Assembly: GCF_029510815.1 (NCBI RefSeq)
Contig: NZ_CP120360.1
Location: forward strand, 2,728,001 to 2,792,000
Origin: Janibacter sp. DB-40
Lineage (GTDB): Bacteria > Actinomycetota > Actinomycetes > Actinomycetales > Dermatophilaceae
Direction of reading: 5' to 3'
DNA: 64,000 nt
In this document: one piece after another, positions 46,682 to 56,130 of the stretch
Position numbering within the stretch: the first letter of the stretch is position 1
How the letters are laid out: every line of letters begins with the position of its first letter
Notes under the pieces: model-generated
Seen by the model: only the letters and a program-made list of their open reading frames with translations
Databases searched by the model: none
Told to the model about the DNA's origin: nothing
Position numbers and translations under genes: made by a program

Positions 46682-47796
46682 CAGTGCCTCGCACTGATCG
46701 GGGCCTGCTGCCGGTCCCTGGACTCGATGACCTCCAGCACCTCGGTCGCGCGGCAGGTCCCCACGAGCACACCGTCCTCGTCGACGACGACACCGCGCCG
46801 GCTCGGCGAGGACAGGGCTGCGTCGAGGGCGCCGCGCAGGGGGCCGTCCACCGTGGCCAGTGTGCCGCCGAGCGCGAGGTCCTCCTCGGTGACCGCACCG
46901 TCTGCGTCGGCGGGGCGGGCCCAGCCGAGAGGGCGGCGGTCCGCGTCGGTGACGAGGACCCAGCCGTCGGAGTCCGCGCTGCTGCCCGCGGCGCCAACCG
47001 GTGTGCCGATGACGACGGTCACCTCTTCGTGCAGGGGGTACTCGGCGGCATCGAATCCGAGGGCGCGGTAGCCGCGGTCCTTGCCGAGGAAGTCGGCGAC
47101 GAAGGCGTCGGCCGGCGAGGCGAGCAGGTCGCGGGGGGTGGCCATCTGGGCGAGCACGCCCCCGGTACGCAGCACGGCCACGTGGTCGCCGAGCTTGATC
47201 GCCTCGTCGATGTCGTGGGTGACCATGACGATGGTCTTGCCGAGCTCACCCTGCAGGCGCAGGAACTCGTCCTGCAGCTGCCCGCGCACGACCGGGTCCA
47301 CCGCGGAGAAGGGCTCGTCCATGAGCATCACCGGCGGGTCCGCGGCAAGCGCGCGGGCGACGCCGACGCGCTGCTGCTGCCCCCCGGAGAGCTGGCTGGG
47401 GTAGCGGCGTCCGAGCGCGGGGTCGATGCCGACGAGCTCGAGGAGCTCACGCGCACGGGTCAGCGCCGTGCGGCTCTTCTCCCCGAGCAGCAGCGGCACC
47501 GCGGCGACATTGCGCTCGACGGTGTGGTGCGGGAAGAGACCACCGTGCTGGATCACGTACCCGATACCCCGACGCAGCTGCGCGGGATCCATCGCCTGCA
47601 CGTCCCGGCCGTCGATCGTCACCGTGCCGGAGGTCGGCTCGACCATCCGGTTGATCATCCTCAGGGTGGTCGTCTTGCCGCAGCCCGACGGACCGACGAG
47701 CACGGTGATGGCGCGGTCGGGCGCGCGCAGACTCAGATCGTCGACCGCCACGGACCCCCCGGGGAACCGCTTGGTCACGCCATCCAGCTCGATCAT
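46681..47796 (-). CDS. Osmoprotectant ABC transporter ATPase with CBS-like tail
   Basis: 371 aa. Walker A GPSGCGKTTTLRMIN, Q-loop YVIQHGG, ABC signature SQLSGGQQQRVGVARA, Walker B VMLMDEPFSAVDP, switch VTHDIDEA. The C-terminal 130 residues resemble a CBS pair (GVVVDEDGVLVGTCRATEVL), used by OpuA/OpuC ATPases to sense ionic strength. First gene of the operon. Confidence 0.92.
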   Translation of the reverse strand: MIELDGVTKRFPGGSVAVDDLSLRAPDRAITVLVGPSGCGKTTTLRMINRMVEPTSGTVTIDGRDVQAMDPAQLRRGIGYVIQHGGLFPHHTVERNVAAVPLLLGEKSRTALTRARELLELVGIDPALGRRYPSQLSGGQQQRVGVARALAADPPVMLMDEPFSAVDPVVRGQLQDEFLRLQGELGKTIVMVTHDIDEAIKLGDHVAVLRTGGVLAQMATPRDLLASPADAFVADFLGKDRGYRALGFDAAEYPLHEEVTVVIGTPVGAAGSSADSDGWVLVTDADRRPLGWARPADADGAVTEEDLALGGTLATVDGPLRGALDAALSSPSRRGVVVDEDGVLVGTCRATEVLEVIESRDRQQAPISARH

Positions 47797-47828
47797 GCTC
47801 AGCTGCTTCCTGTCGAGTGGCTACCAAC

Positions 47829-48878
47829 CTACTGTGTGAAGAGCTCCAGGACCTCTGCCCGCGGCACGCTCGCGACGTCGGGATGCTCCCACCGCGGCTG
47901 CTTGTCCTTGTCGACGAGCAGCGCGCGCACCCCTTCGCTGAAGTCAGGGCGGTGCAGCAGGTTGGCGCTGACGACCGTGTCCGTCCGCAGCACCTCGCGC
48001 ACCGACTCCGCGTCCGCAGCACGACGCACCGCCTCGAGGGTGACGGCCACCGACAACGGCGAGCGCACGGAGATCTCCTCGGCCGCCGCCTGCGCGTCCG
48101 GGTGCGCGTGCGCGCGGAGTCGCTCGAGGACCAGGGCCGGGTCGTTGCCGGCGTAGCACTCGTCGATCCACTCCCGGGTCTTCCGGTCGTTGAGGTGCGA
48201 GGCCGGCAGCGGCCGAGCCTCGAAACGAGCGTCCGGCACGGACTCGACCGGACCGCCGGCGGCCACGGCGGCGAGGAGGTCCGGGATGCTGGCGGAGTCG
48301 ACGACACAGTCCGCCAGACCGACGTCGACGGCGTCGGCACCGGAGATCGTCGCGCCGGTCATCGCCATGTGCGTGCCGAGCTCGCCGGGCATCCGCGCGA
48401 GCAGGTAGGTGGCGGCGACGTCGGGAAAGAAGCCGATGATCGTCTCGGGCATGGCGATCCGGGAGCGCTCCGTGGTCCACCGGGCGTCGGCGAACATCGA
48501 GATCCCGAGCCCGCCGCCCATGACGATGCCGTCCATGACCGCGATGACCGGCTTTGGGTACTCCGCGATCTGCGCGTCGAGGACGTACTCGTCGGCCCAG
48601 AAGTCCACGCCCCCGGAGCTGTCGGCCAGGTGCGCCTCCCGGACGGCGCGCACGTCGCCGCCGGCGCACAGGCCCTTCTCCCCCGCGCCCTCCAGCGAGA
48701 CCGCGGTGATCGCGTCGTCCCCCTCCCAGGCCGTCAGCTGGTCCTGCATCGCGACGACCATGTCGCGGGTGAGGGAGTTGATTGCGCGGGGGCGGTTGAG
48801 CAGGACGCGGCCGAGCACGCCGTCACGGGCGAAGAGCACCTCGTCGGTGCCGGTCCTGCCGGGGGTGAAGTCAGGCAT
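47829..48878 (-). CDS. 3-hydroxyisobutyryl-CoA hydrolase (enoyl-CoA hydratase/isomerase family)
   Basis: 349 aa from the ATG at 48878, with AAGG 8 nt upstream. GRVLLNRPRAINSLTRDMV, the oxyanion hole AGGDVRAV and GGGLGISMFADARWTTER are crotonase features; length and RIAMPETIIGFFPDVAATYL (Glu and Asp of the hydrolase) favour HIBYL-CoA hydrolase over enoyl-CoA hydratase. Step in valine catabolism; agrees with IcmF handling isobutyryl-CoA. It starts the gene line 30 bp upstream of the ABC operon but is separate in function. Confidence 0.82.
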   Translation of the reverse strand: MPDFTPGRTGTDEVLFARDGVLGRVLLNRPRAINSLTRDMVVAMQDQLTAWEGDDAITAVSLEGAGEKGLCAGGDVRAVREAHLADSSGGVDFWADEYVLDAQIAEYPKPVIAVMDGIVMGGGLGISMFADARWTTERSRIAMPETIIGFFPDVAATYLLARMPGELGTHMAMTGATISGADAVDVGLADCVVDSASIPDLLAAVAAGGPVESVPDARFEARPLPASHLNDRKTREWIDECYAGNDPALVLERLRAHAHPDAQAAAEEISVRSPLSVAVTLEAVRRAADAESVREVLRTDTVVSANLLHRPDFSEGVRALLVDKDKQPRWEHPDVASVPRAEVLELFTQ

Positions 48879-48991
48879 GGGCGTCACCTTTGCACACGGG
48901 TTGGCGGGCCGTGCACAAGAGGGACCCCTGGCGCACGTCGACGTCGGATTCGGGGGTGCTGGTCACGGGGAGTCCCTTTCGGGCACACCCG

Positions 48992-50512
48992 TCAGTCGTC
49001 GATGCGGGCGAAGGCGCCGTCCTGAGGTGTGAGGGCCCCCGGGCCCGAGCCTCGAAGGGGGGCGGCGGCCTCCAGCTCGAAGGCCAGCTCGAGCAGCAGC
49101 CGCTCCTGACCGCGCCGCGCGGAGAACATGACCCCGATCGGGCGCCCGTCGTCGGTGCGGCCCAGCGGCAGCGAGATCGAGGGCTGGCCGCTCGCGTTGT
49201 GCAGCGGGGTGAAGCCGACGTACTGGGTCAGGCGCTCCATGTGCGTCTCGAAGTCCAGGTCGCCGGCGAGGTACCCGATCCGCGGCGTGGTGTGGCACAG
49301 GGTCGGCGTGAGCAGCAGGTCCAGCCCTCGCGGGAAGAGCCGCTCCGCCCCGGTGCCGGTCGCGGCCAGCCGGGCCAAGACCATGGGGGTGCGGACCAGG
49401 CGCCGCTTGGCCTTCGCGGCCAGTCCGAGGGTGAGTCGGTCCAGGCGGGCGGGGTCGAAGTCCTTGCCGTACTGGCCCTTCCCCTGGGCCCTGGTAGCGA
49501 GGGCGAGCAGGCCCCAGTAGTCCTCGAAGTCGGTCTTGAAGAACTGCGGGATCGGCAGCTCGACGTCGGCCTCGAGGTCGTGGCCGAGACCGTCCAGCAG
49601 GGCACCCACCGCCTCGACGGCGGCGCGGGTCTGCGGGTCGGAGGGGCCGATGAGCGGCGAGTCGAGCATCATGCCGATGCGCAGCCGGCGGGCGCCGGGC
49701 CCCTCGACGAGCCCGACGGGTGGCAGGGCACGGGAGGGCTGGTATCGCTCGGCCGCGGCGATGAAGTTCGCGGTGTCGCGCACGGTGCGGGTCAGGACGC
49801 CGTTGACGACGATCTTGATGGGGGCCTGGTCGGTCGTCGGGTCACCCAGGAGCCGGCCGCGGCTGCTCTTGAGGCCGACGAGGCCGCACACCGCGGCGGG
49901 GATGCGGATCGAGCCGCCACCGTCGTTGCCGTGGGCGATCGGCAGGGCGCCGGAGGCGACGAGCGCCGCCGAGCCGCCGGACGACCCTCCCGAGGAGTAG
50001 CCCGTGTCCCAGGGGTTGCGGGTGACCCGGCCGTCGGGGCGCTCGGTCGTCGCGGTCCAGCCGAAGGGAGGACAGGTCGTGGTCGCCACCGGCACCACCC
50101 CGGTGGAGAGGAACTGCCTCACGAAGGGCCCGTCCTCCGTGGCCGCGGCGGTCGGCAGCGCGTCGGAGCCCATGGTCATGGGCAGGCCGGCGTGGTGGAC
50201 GTTGTCCTTGATCGCGGAGGGCACCCCGGCGAAGGGGGCGGACGTCCCCTTCGGCAGGTGCCCGGCCCTGCGTCGGGCCCTCTCGAAGTCGCGCACCATC
50301 GTCGCGCCGAGCACCGGGTCGACCGCCTCGACGCGGCTGATCGCGGCGTCGACGGCCTCCTGCGCACTGATCCGGCCCGAGCGGATCTCCTCGGCGACGC
50401 CGGTGGCGTCGTGGGTCCCGAGGGCGTCGCCGGTGAAGGCCGACACCCGTCGCGACTCGTGGTCCTCGCGGATCTGCTCGTACGGGGCCGGGCGGGAGGT
50501 GTCGGTCGTCAT
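48992..50512 (-). CDS. Amidase (amidase signature family)
   Basis: 506 aa. Ser-cisSer-Lys triad: Lys in PSAIKDNVHHAGLP, and the Gly/Ser block GYSSGGSSGGSAALVASGAL. Hydrolyses an amide or acts on nitrile breakdown products; the substrate is not predictable. No gatB/gatC neighbour, so not GatA. Contains three exact CGAAGGGGG/variants (49053, 50233 and near 50250). Confidence 0.9.
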   Translation of the reverse strand: MTTDTSRPAPYEQIREDHESRRVSAFTGDALGTHDATGVAEEIRSGRISAQEAVDAAISRVEAVDPVLGATMVRDFERARRRAGHLPKGTSAPFAGVPSAIKDNVHHAGLPMTMGSDALPTAAATEDGPFVRQFLSTGVVPVATTTCPPFGWTATTERPDGRVTRNPWDTGYSSGGSSGGSAALVASGALPIAHGNDGGGSIRIPAAVCGLVGLKSSRGRLLGDPTTDQAPIKIVVNGVLTRTVRDTANFIAAAERYQPSRALPPVGLVEGPGARRLRIGMMLDSPLIGPSDPQTRAAVEAVGALLDGLGHDLEADVELPIPQFFKTDFEDYWGLLALATRAQGKGQYGKDFDPARLDRLTLGLAAKAKRRLVRTPMVLARLAATGTGAERLFPRGLDLLLTPTLCHTTPRIGYLAGDLDFETHMERLTQYVGFTPLHNASGQPSISLPLGRTDDGRPIGVMFSARRGQERLLLELAFELEAAAPLRGSGPGALTPQDGAFARIDD

Positions 50513-50585
50513 GGCCAGATATTACCCGTGGGTCACCGAGGGCCCCGGCAGGTGATCGACCGCGTCGGGACGGAGGGGGCCTCGC

Positions 50586-51161
50586 TCAGAGATCCGTGCG
50601 GTGGAAGTTGGCGAAGGATCGGCTCGCCGTCGGACCGCGCTGGCCCTGGTAGTGGGAGCCGTAGGCCGCGGAGCCGTAAGGGTTCTCGGCCGGACTCGAC
50701 AGGCGGAAGAAGCACAGCTGGCCGATCTTCATCCCCGGCCACAGCCGGATCGGCAGGGTCGCGACATTGCTCAGCTCGAGGGTGACGTGGCCGGAGAAGC
50801 CGGGGTCGACGAAGCCGGCCGTCGCGTGGGTGAGCAGCCCGAGCCGACCGAGCGAGGACTTGCCCTCGACGCGCGCGGCGAGGTCGTCGGGCAGGGTGAC
50901 CGTCTCCAGGGTCGAGCCGAGGACGAACTCCCCGGGGTGCAGCACGAAGCCCTCCGCCGAGTCGACCTCGAGCAGGCGGGTCAGGTCCGGCTGCTCCTGC
51001 GCCGGGTCGATGACCGGGTACTTGTGGTTGTCGAAGAGGCGGAACCACTTGTCCATGCGCACGTCGACGCTGCTCGGCTGGACCATGCTCGGGTCCCAGG
51101 GGTCGAGCACGACCCGTCCACCATCGATCTCGGCGCGGATGTCCCGGTCGGAGAGCAGCAT
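50586..51161 (-). CDS. dcd: dCTP deaminase, dUMP-forming
   Basis: 191 aa, nearly collinear with the M. tuberculosis bifunctional enzyme: [59 protein letters not shown] (catalytic Glu) and the C-terminal lid [12 protein letters not shown]. It makes dUMP from dCTP in one step for thymidylate synthesis. Monocistronic. Confidence 0.94.
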   Translation of the reverse strand: MLLSDRDIRAEIDGGRVVLDPWDPSMVQPSSVDVRMDKWFRLFDNHKYPVIDPAQEQPDLTRLLEVDSAEGFVLHPGEFVLGSTLETVTLPDDLAARVEGKSSLGRLGLLTHATAGFVDPGFSGHVTLELSNVATLPIRLWPGMKIGQLCFFRLSSPAENPYGSAAYGSHYQGQRGPTASRSFANFHRTDL

Positions 51162-51254
51162 GTGGCGACCCTAGCGCCAGCCCTGACGTGTGTCGGCGCG
51201 AGTAGCGCCGCCGACTGAGTGCCGCGGTCACCCCACCGGGTGGACGATGGGGCC

Positions 51255-52649
51255 ATGACCGACTCCCTCGCGCTGCTCGAGCGCACGTCCCGCCGCGGGC
51301 TGCTCACCCTGACCGCCGTGACGCTCGGCTCCGGGATCGCCCTGCTCGACGGCACGATCGTCGGGATCGCCCTGCCGACGATCGGGCGTGACCTGGACGC
51401 GAGCCTCAGCGGGCTGCAGTGGATCAACAACGGCTACGTGCTCACCCTCGCCTCGCTGATCCTCGTCGGCGGCGGCCTCGGCGACCGGTGGGGGCGGCGC
51501 CGGATGTACCTCGTCGGGATGGTCTGGTTCGCCCTCGCCTCGCTGGGGTGCGCCCTGGCCCCGAGCACGGAGTGGTTGGTCGCCGCGCGGATGCTGCAGG
51601 GGGTCGGCGCGGCCCTGCTGACCCCCGGCGGGCTGGCGATCATCCAGAGCTCCTTCCAGCCGAAGGACCGGCCCTGGGCCATCGGCACGTGGGCCGGGGT
51701 GTCGGGGATCGCCACGGCCATCGGGCCCTTCCTCGGCGGTTGGATCCTCGACCACCTCACGTGGCACTGGATCTTCGCGGTCAACGTGCCCCTGTGCGCG
51801 CTCGTCATCGGCCTCTCGCTCGTCGTGGTGCCGGAGTCGCGTGACGTCGAGTCGGCCGGCCCCTTCGACCTCGCCGGGGCGGGGACCACGGTGGTCGCGC
51901 TGGGGGCGCTCACCTGGCTGCTCACCAGCGGCTCAGGGGCGAAGGGGGCCGCCCTCGCCGTCGCGGGCGCGGCCCTCGTCCTCGCGGTGGTCGGGTTCGT
52001 CGTCGCCGAGACCCGCGCCAGCCGTCCCCTCGTGCCCTTCTCCCTGTTCACCTCGCGGGTGTTCGCCGCGGCCAACCTGATGACCTTCCTCGTCTACGGG
52101 GCGCTCGGGGCGATCATCTTCGTCCTCGTCATCCAGTTGCAGACGTCGTCGGGGTGGTCGCCACTGGCCTCGGGGCTGGCGACCCTGCCGGTCACCGTGC
52201 TGCTCCTGCTGCTCTCCCCGCGGATGGCCGAGCTGGCCGCCCGCACCGGGCCGCGGCTGCCGATGAGCGTCGGCCCCGTGACGTGCGCCGTCGGGGTGCT
52301 CTTCCTCGCGGGCGTCGGCCCGGGGACGGGCTGGGGACTCGTGCTGTCGGGGACGACGATCTTCGCCCTCGGCCTGGCCACCCTAGTCTCACCCCTGACC
52401 GCGGCGGTGCTCGCGGCCGCACCGGACCGTCTGGCGGGCGCGGCCAGCGGGATCAACAACGCCGTCGCCCGCACCGGCACCCTGCTGGCGGTCGCGGCGA
52501 TCCCGCCGCTTGTCGGGCTGACCGGGGACGACTACACCGACCCGGCCGCGCTGACGCAGGGGTACCGGCTGGCCACCTTCGTCATCGCGGGGCTGCTGCT
52601 GCTCGGTGGCGGCGTCAGTTGGATCGGCCTGCGCCCCACCCGGCCGTGA
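51255..52649 (+). CDS. MFS multidrug transporter, DHA2 (14-helix) type
   Basis: 464 aa. Motif A GGGLGDRWGRRRMYLVG, motif C-like VSGIATAIGPFLGGWIL and the LDGTIVGIALPTI start of helix I (motif D1) fit EmrB/QacA-type drug:H+ antiporters. The ATG at 51255 was taken over an upstream in-frame codon because ILLDG topology then starts correctly. Substrates unknown. Confidence 0.88.
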   Translation: MTDSLALLERTSRRGLLTLTAVTLGSGIALLDGTIVGIALPTIGRDLDASLSGLQWINNGYVLTLASLILVGGGLGDRWGRRRMYLVGMVWFALASLGCALAPSTEWLVAARMLQGVGAALLTPGGLAIIQSSFQPKDRPWAIGTWAGVSGIATAIGPFLGGWILDHLTWHWIFAVNVPLCALVIGLSLVVVPESRDVESAGPFDLAGAGTTVVALGALTWLLTSGSGAKGAALAVAGAALVLAVVGFVVAETRASRPLVPFSLFTSRVFAAANLMTFLVYGALGAIIFVLVIQLQTSSGWSPLASGLATLPVTVLLLLLSPRMAELAARTGPRLPMSVGPVTCAVGVLFLAGVGPGTGWGLVLSGTTIFALGLATLVSPLTAAVLAAAPDRLAGAASGINNAVARTGTLLAVAAIPPLVGLTGDDYTDPAALTQGYRLATFVIAGLLLLGGGVSWIGLRPTRP

Positions 52650-52679
52650 CCCTCACCAGCCCCTCACCATGACCACGAC

Positions 52680-52719
52680 ATCGAGGGAGGACGCAGAAAT
52701 TACTGCGTCCTCCCTCGAT
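52680..52719. terminator. Bidirectional terminator between convergent transporter genes
   Basis: 17-bp arms (ATCGAGGGAGGACGCAG and complement) around AAATTA, followed by TTTC on the plus strand. A second partial copy of the arm (TTTCTGCGTCC) follows at once. It does not use the CGAAGGGGG motif. Confidence 0.9.
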
Positions 52720-52753
52720 TTCTGCGTCCGGAGCGCCCGGGACGCGGTTGCCG

Positions 52754-54220
52754 TCAGTGCACCCCGCTCATCAGCTTCTTGATCGAGGGGGTCCCCGCGG
52801 CGAGCGCCAGGCCGAGCACGATGGCGGTGACTCCGCTGAAGGCGAAGTAGCCGATCTCGTCGTTCGGGTCGTAGTACCCCGCGAGCACACCGGCCAGGGT
52901 CGTGCCCAGCGAGACGGACAGGAAGAACAACGCCACCATCTGCGCCCGGAAGGCAGCGGGCGCGAGCTTCGTCGCGACGGACAGGCCGACGGGCGAGAGG
53001 GACAGCTCGGCCCAGGTGAAGAAGAGCAGCACGATGACGATGCCGTACAGCGGGGCGCTGTTCGGCGCCTCGGTCGAGAAGGGGATGAAGAGCAGGAAGG
53101 CGACGCCCATCAGCACCAGGCCGCCCGCGAACTTCAGCGGCGAGCTCGGCTGACGCGGCCCCAGCTTCGTCCACATCGCCGCGAAGACGGCCGCGAAGAC
53201 GATGATGAAGATCGGGTTGATCGACTGCACGAAGCTCGGGGGCATGGTCCAGCCCAGGATCGTGCGGTCCAGTCGCTGCTCGGAGTAGATCGCGACGACG
53301 GTGAACTGCTGCTGGAAGAGCGCCCAGAACGCGGCCGAGGCGATGAAGAGCGGGATGAAGGCCGTGACCCGGCGACGCTCGAGGGCACTCACGCGCGAGT
53401 GGGTCAGGAGCAGCGCGAAGTAGCCGATGGCGGCGACGATGGCAGCGCCGGCGACGACCGTGGCGAGGTTGGCGGCGTTGACCAGTCCCGTGACGAGGAG
53501 TGCCGTGATGACGAGGAGCGCGACCGCACCGATGCCGAACCACTTGCCGCGTTCGCTGCTCGGCAGGGGGTTGGGGACGTCGTGTGACTCGGCGGGCAGG
53601 TTCTTGCGGGTCAGGCCGTACTGGAGCAGTCCGATGGTCATGCCGACGGCGGCGGCGCCGAAGCCGACGTGGAAGCCCCAGGAGGTCTGGAGCCACCCGG
53701 TGATCAGCGGGCCGATGAGGCCACCGATGTTGATGCCCATGTAGAAGATTGAGAAGCCCGCGTCGCGCCGCTCGTCCCCCTCGGCGTAGAGCGTGCCGAC
53801 GAGTGAGGTCGCCGTGGCCTTCAACCCGCCGGAGCCCACGGCGACGAGCACGAGACCGACCGCGAGGCCGACGGCGCCGGGCAGCACGGCCAGCGAGATG
53901 TGGCCGCCCATGATCATGATCGCGGAGGAGAAGAGGACCCGCTCCGAGCCGAGGACCCGGTCGGCCAGCCAGGCGCCGAGGATGGTCGACAGGTACACGG
54001 CACCGCCGTAGGCACCCACGAGCCCGGTGGCCACGCCCTGGTCGATGCCCAGTCCCCCGTCGGCCACGGAGAAGTACATGTAGTACAGCAGGATCGCCTG
54101 CATGCCGTAGAAGGAGAATCGCTCCCACAGCTCCACGCTGAACAGGTTGGCCAGCATCCGCGGCTGGCCCATGAACGAGCGGTCCTCGACTCTGACCTCT
54201 GCTTCGGGGGAAGAACTCAT
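52754..54220 (-). CDS. Proton-dependent oligopeptide (POT/PTR) transporter
   Basis: 488 aa. ELWERFSFYGMQAILLYYM carries the ExxERFxYY motif of POT proteins on helix I; GAWLADRVLGSERVL and FSIFYMGINIGGLIGPLITG are further family signatures. Imports di- and tripeptides with protons. Monocistronic. Confidence 0.93.
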   Translation of the reverse strand: MSSSPEAEVRVEDRSFMGQPRMLANLFSVELWERFSFYGMQAILLYYMYFSVADGGLGIDQGVATGLVGAYGGAVYLSTILGAWLADRVLGSERVLFSSAIMIMGGHISLAVLPGAVGLAVGLVLVAVGSGGLKATATSLVGTLYAEGDERRDAGFSIFYMGINIGGLIGPLITGWLQTSWGFHVGFGAAAVGMTIGLLQYGLTRKNLPAESHDVPNPLPSSERGKWFGIGAVALLVITALLVTGLVNAANLATVVAGAAIVAAIGYFALLLTHSRVSALERRRVTAFIPLFIASAAFWALFQQQFTVVAIYSEQRLDRTILGWTMPPSFVQSINPIFIIVFAAVFAAMWTKLGPRQPSSPLKFAGGLVLMGVAFLLFIPFSTEAPNSAPLYGIVIVLLFFTWAELSLSPVGLSVATKLAPAAFRAQMVALFFLSVSLGTTLAGVLAGYYDPNDEIGYFAFSGVTAIVLGLALAAGTPSIKKLMSGVH

Positions 54221-54321
54221 CCGTCAATGGTCACATGATTGCCCGAGCCGCTTGCCCCGCCCCCTCACGGCCTCGCCCCCTCACGGCCCGGGCGACGAGG
54301 GCCCGGGTGACGGGGCGGGGG

Positions 54322-55359
54322 CTACGACCGGTGGCGTCGCGCGATGGCCGTCGCGACCACGGCTGCGGCGGCGACGGCTGCCGCTCCCACCGTGACCGCG
54401 GTGCGCAACGCGTGGTCGGGCCGCGTCCCGCGCATCGCCCGACGCACCGCCTCGTCGAAGCCGAGCAGCCCCCCGGTCGGCACACCCACGTACTCGTCGA
54501 GATCCCACTCCCGGCGCACGACCTCGTGGACCAGGCTGCCGACGAGCGGCTTGGCGACGTCGGCCTCGACGGGGGTGATCACCCCGACCCAGTGGCTGGC
54601 CAGCCACGGCGTCAGCACCGGGACCCCGACGATGAGACGCCGCCGCAGACCGTTGACCACGGCGAACCGCTGGATCATCTCCTCGTAGGTGAGCACCTCC
54701 GGTCCGCCGATGTCGAAGGTGCGGTTGACCTCGCTCGGCAGCCGAGCGGCCCCGACGAGGTAGTGCAGGGCATCGTCGACGGCGATCGGCTGGATCCGGT
54801 TGCGCAACCACCGCGGGGCGACCATCGCCGGCAGCCGCTCGGTGAGGTACCGCAGCATGTCGAAGGAGACCGACCCGTCGCCGAGCACGACCGCGGCCTG
54901 CAGCACCGCGGTCGGGACCGGGCCGCGCAACAGCACCTCACCGACCTCCACCCGGGAGGCGAGGTGCAGCGAGAGGTCGGCCCCCTCGGGGTGCAGGCCA
55001 CCGAGGTAGACGATGCGACCGACCTGCTCGTCGGCCGCCGCCGAGGCGAAGCCGGCCGCCATCTCGCGGTCGCGCCGGGCCAGATCGCCCCCGCCGTCCA
55101 TGGAGTGCACGAGGTAGTAGGCGACGTCGACCCCGGACAGCGCCGCGCGCAGGTCGTCCCCGGAGGTGACATCACCCTCGGCGACCTCGACCCGGTCGGC
55201 CCATTCCTTGGCGCGCAGCCGCTCCGCGGACCGGGTGAGCACGCGCACCGTCCAGCCGTCGTCGAGCAGCCGGGGCACGAGCAGGCCGCCGATGTAGCCG
55301 GTGGCTCCGGTGACGAGCACCGTGCCCCGGGCGAAGGGGGTGGGATCGGACTGGTTCAT
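54322..55359 (-). CDS. NAD(P)-binding epimerase-like protein with C-terminal anchor
   Basis: 345 aa. Rossmann start VLVTGATGYIGGLLVPRLLD, then VAEGDVTSGDDLRAALSGVD and RIVYLGGLHPEGADLSLHLA; extended/atypical SDR of the NmrA/YbjT group. The last 25 residues (VTVGAAAVAAAAVVATAIA) form a hydrophobic tail. Last of the six-gene operon starting at 60294; 4 nt after the CPBP gene. Function unknown, probably a quinone- or lipid-related oxidoreductase. Confidence 0.82.
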   Translation of the reverse strand: MNQSDPTPFARGTVLVTGATGYIGGLLVPRLLDDGWTVRVLTRSAERLRAKEWADRVEVAEGDVTSGDDLRAALSGVDVAYYLVHSMDGGGDLARRDREMAAGFASAAADEQVGRIVYLGGLHPEGADLSLHLASRVEVGEVLLRGPVPTAVLQAAVVLGDGSVSFDMLRYLTERLPAMVAPRWLRNRIQPIAVDDALHYLVGAARLPSEVNRTFDIGGPEVLTYEEMIQRFAVVNGLRRRLIVGVPVLTPWLASHWVGVITPVEADVAKPLVGSLVHEVVRREWDLDEYVGVPTGGLLGFDEAVRRAMRGTRPDHALRTAVTVGAAAVAAAAVVATAIARRHRS

Positions 55360-55363
55360 GGGT

Positions 55364-56086
55364 TCACCTCAGGAGGTCGAGGGCGGGTGGGAGGAGCAGG
55401 AGCATGGAGCTGGACCAGATGACGTGCGTGATGATCGGGGCGAGCACCCCACCGGTCACCCGGCGCTGGGCGGCGGTGATCACCCCGAGCACGACCGCGG
55501 CGACGGCCAGCATGAGGTTGCCGGTGGCCGCCGTGGCCAACCCGTAGACCACCGTCGTGATGGCGATCGGGTGGCGACGTCCGACGGAGGCGAAGAGCGC
55601 GCCGCGGAAGAACAGCTCCTCGCCGACACCGTTGATGACCGTTATCGCCCAGACGAGCCCCACCGACCCGTAGCGGGCGTGGGCCAGCACGGCGTCGACC
55701 CGCTCGGCCAGCCAGGGGACCCGACCGACGAGGACGGCTCCCGCGAGGAAGATCGCGACGGCCAGCAGGGCCAGCGAGACCGGCTGCACCAGGGGCCGCG
55801 CGAAGCCGCCCTCGCGGGTGCGTGCCCACCCCACATGCAGCCGGCCGGCCGAGAGACCCCCGATGATCCAGACGAGGGCCAGGGCCAGGGCTGCGATGTA
55901 GAAGGAGTCGTCTCCGGGCGGGATGCGCAGCGTCAGGGCGAGGATGACGGATCCGACCACGAGGGTCACCGCGGTCACGACCCGTCGCCGCCGCACGAGT
56001 GCCAGTGGCTCGTGGTGGTCCCGGGGCACGGGCGCGACGAGCGCCGCCGCCGCGAACGCCCGCAGCTCACGGATGGGACGGATCAT
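55364..56086 (-). CDS. CPBP family intramembrane metalloprotease
   Basis: 240 aa, seven or so helices. Motif 1 GEELFFRGALFA (EExxxR) and motif 2 IITHVIWSS (His) of the Rce1/CAAX-like ABI family. Works inside the membrane. Unusual partner for CFA-type lipid genes. 44 bp after the SDR stop. Confidence 0.85.
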   Translation of the reverse strand: MIRPIRELRAFAAAALVAPVPRDHHEPLALVRRRRVVTAVTLVVGSVILALTLRIPPGDDSFYIAALALALVWIIGGLSAGRLHVGWARTREGGFARPLVQPVSLALLAVAIFLAGAVLVGRVPWLAERVDAVLAHARYGSVGLVWAITVINGVGEELFFRGALFASVGRRHPIAITTVVYGLATAATGNLMLAVAAVVLGVITAAQRRVTGGVLAPIITHVIWSSSMLLLLPPALDLLR

Positions 56087-56130
56087 GACCCCACCCTCTC
56101 ACCGGCCCGCGCCTCAGGGGGGATGCGCGA

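Noticed and set aside
48992..50512. GatA subunit of Asp/Glu-tRNA amidotransferase
   Set aside because: The amidase triad is present but no gatB or gatC lies nearby and the termini do not match GatA; general amidase is the safer call.
54255..54320. GC-rich direct repeat and CCCGGG hairpin after the epimerase operon
   Set aside because: Weak, imperfect and easily formed by chance at this GC content; not enough to call a terminator.
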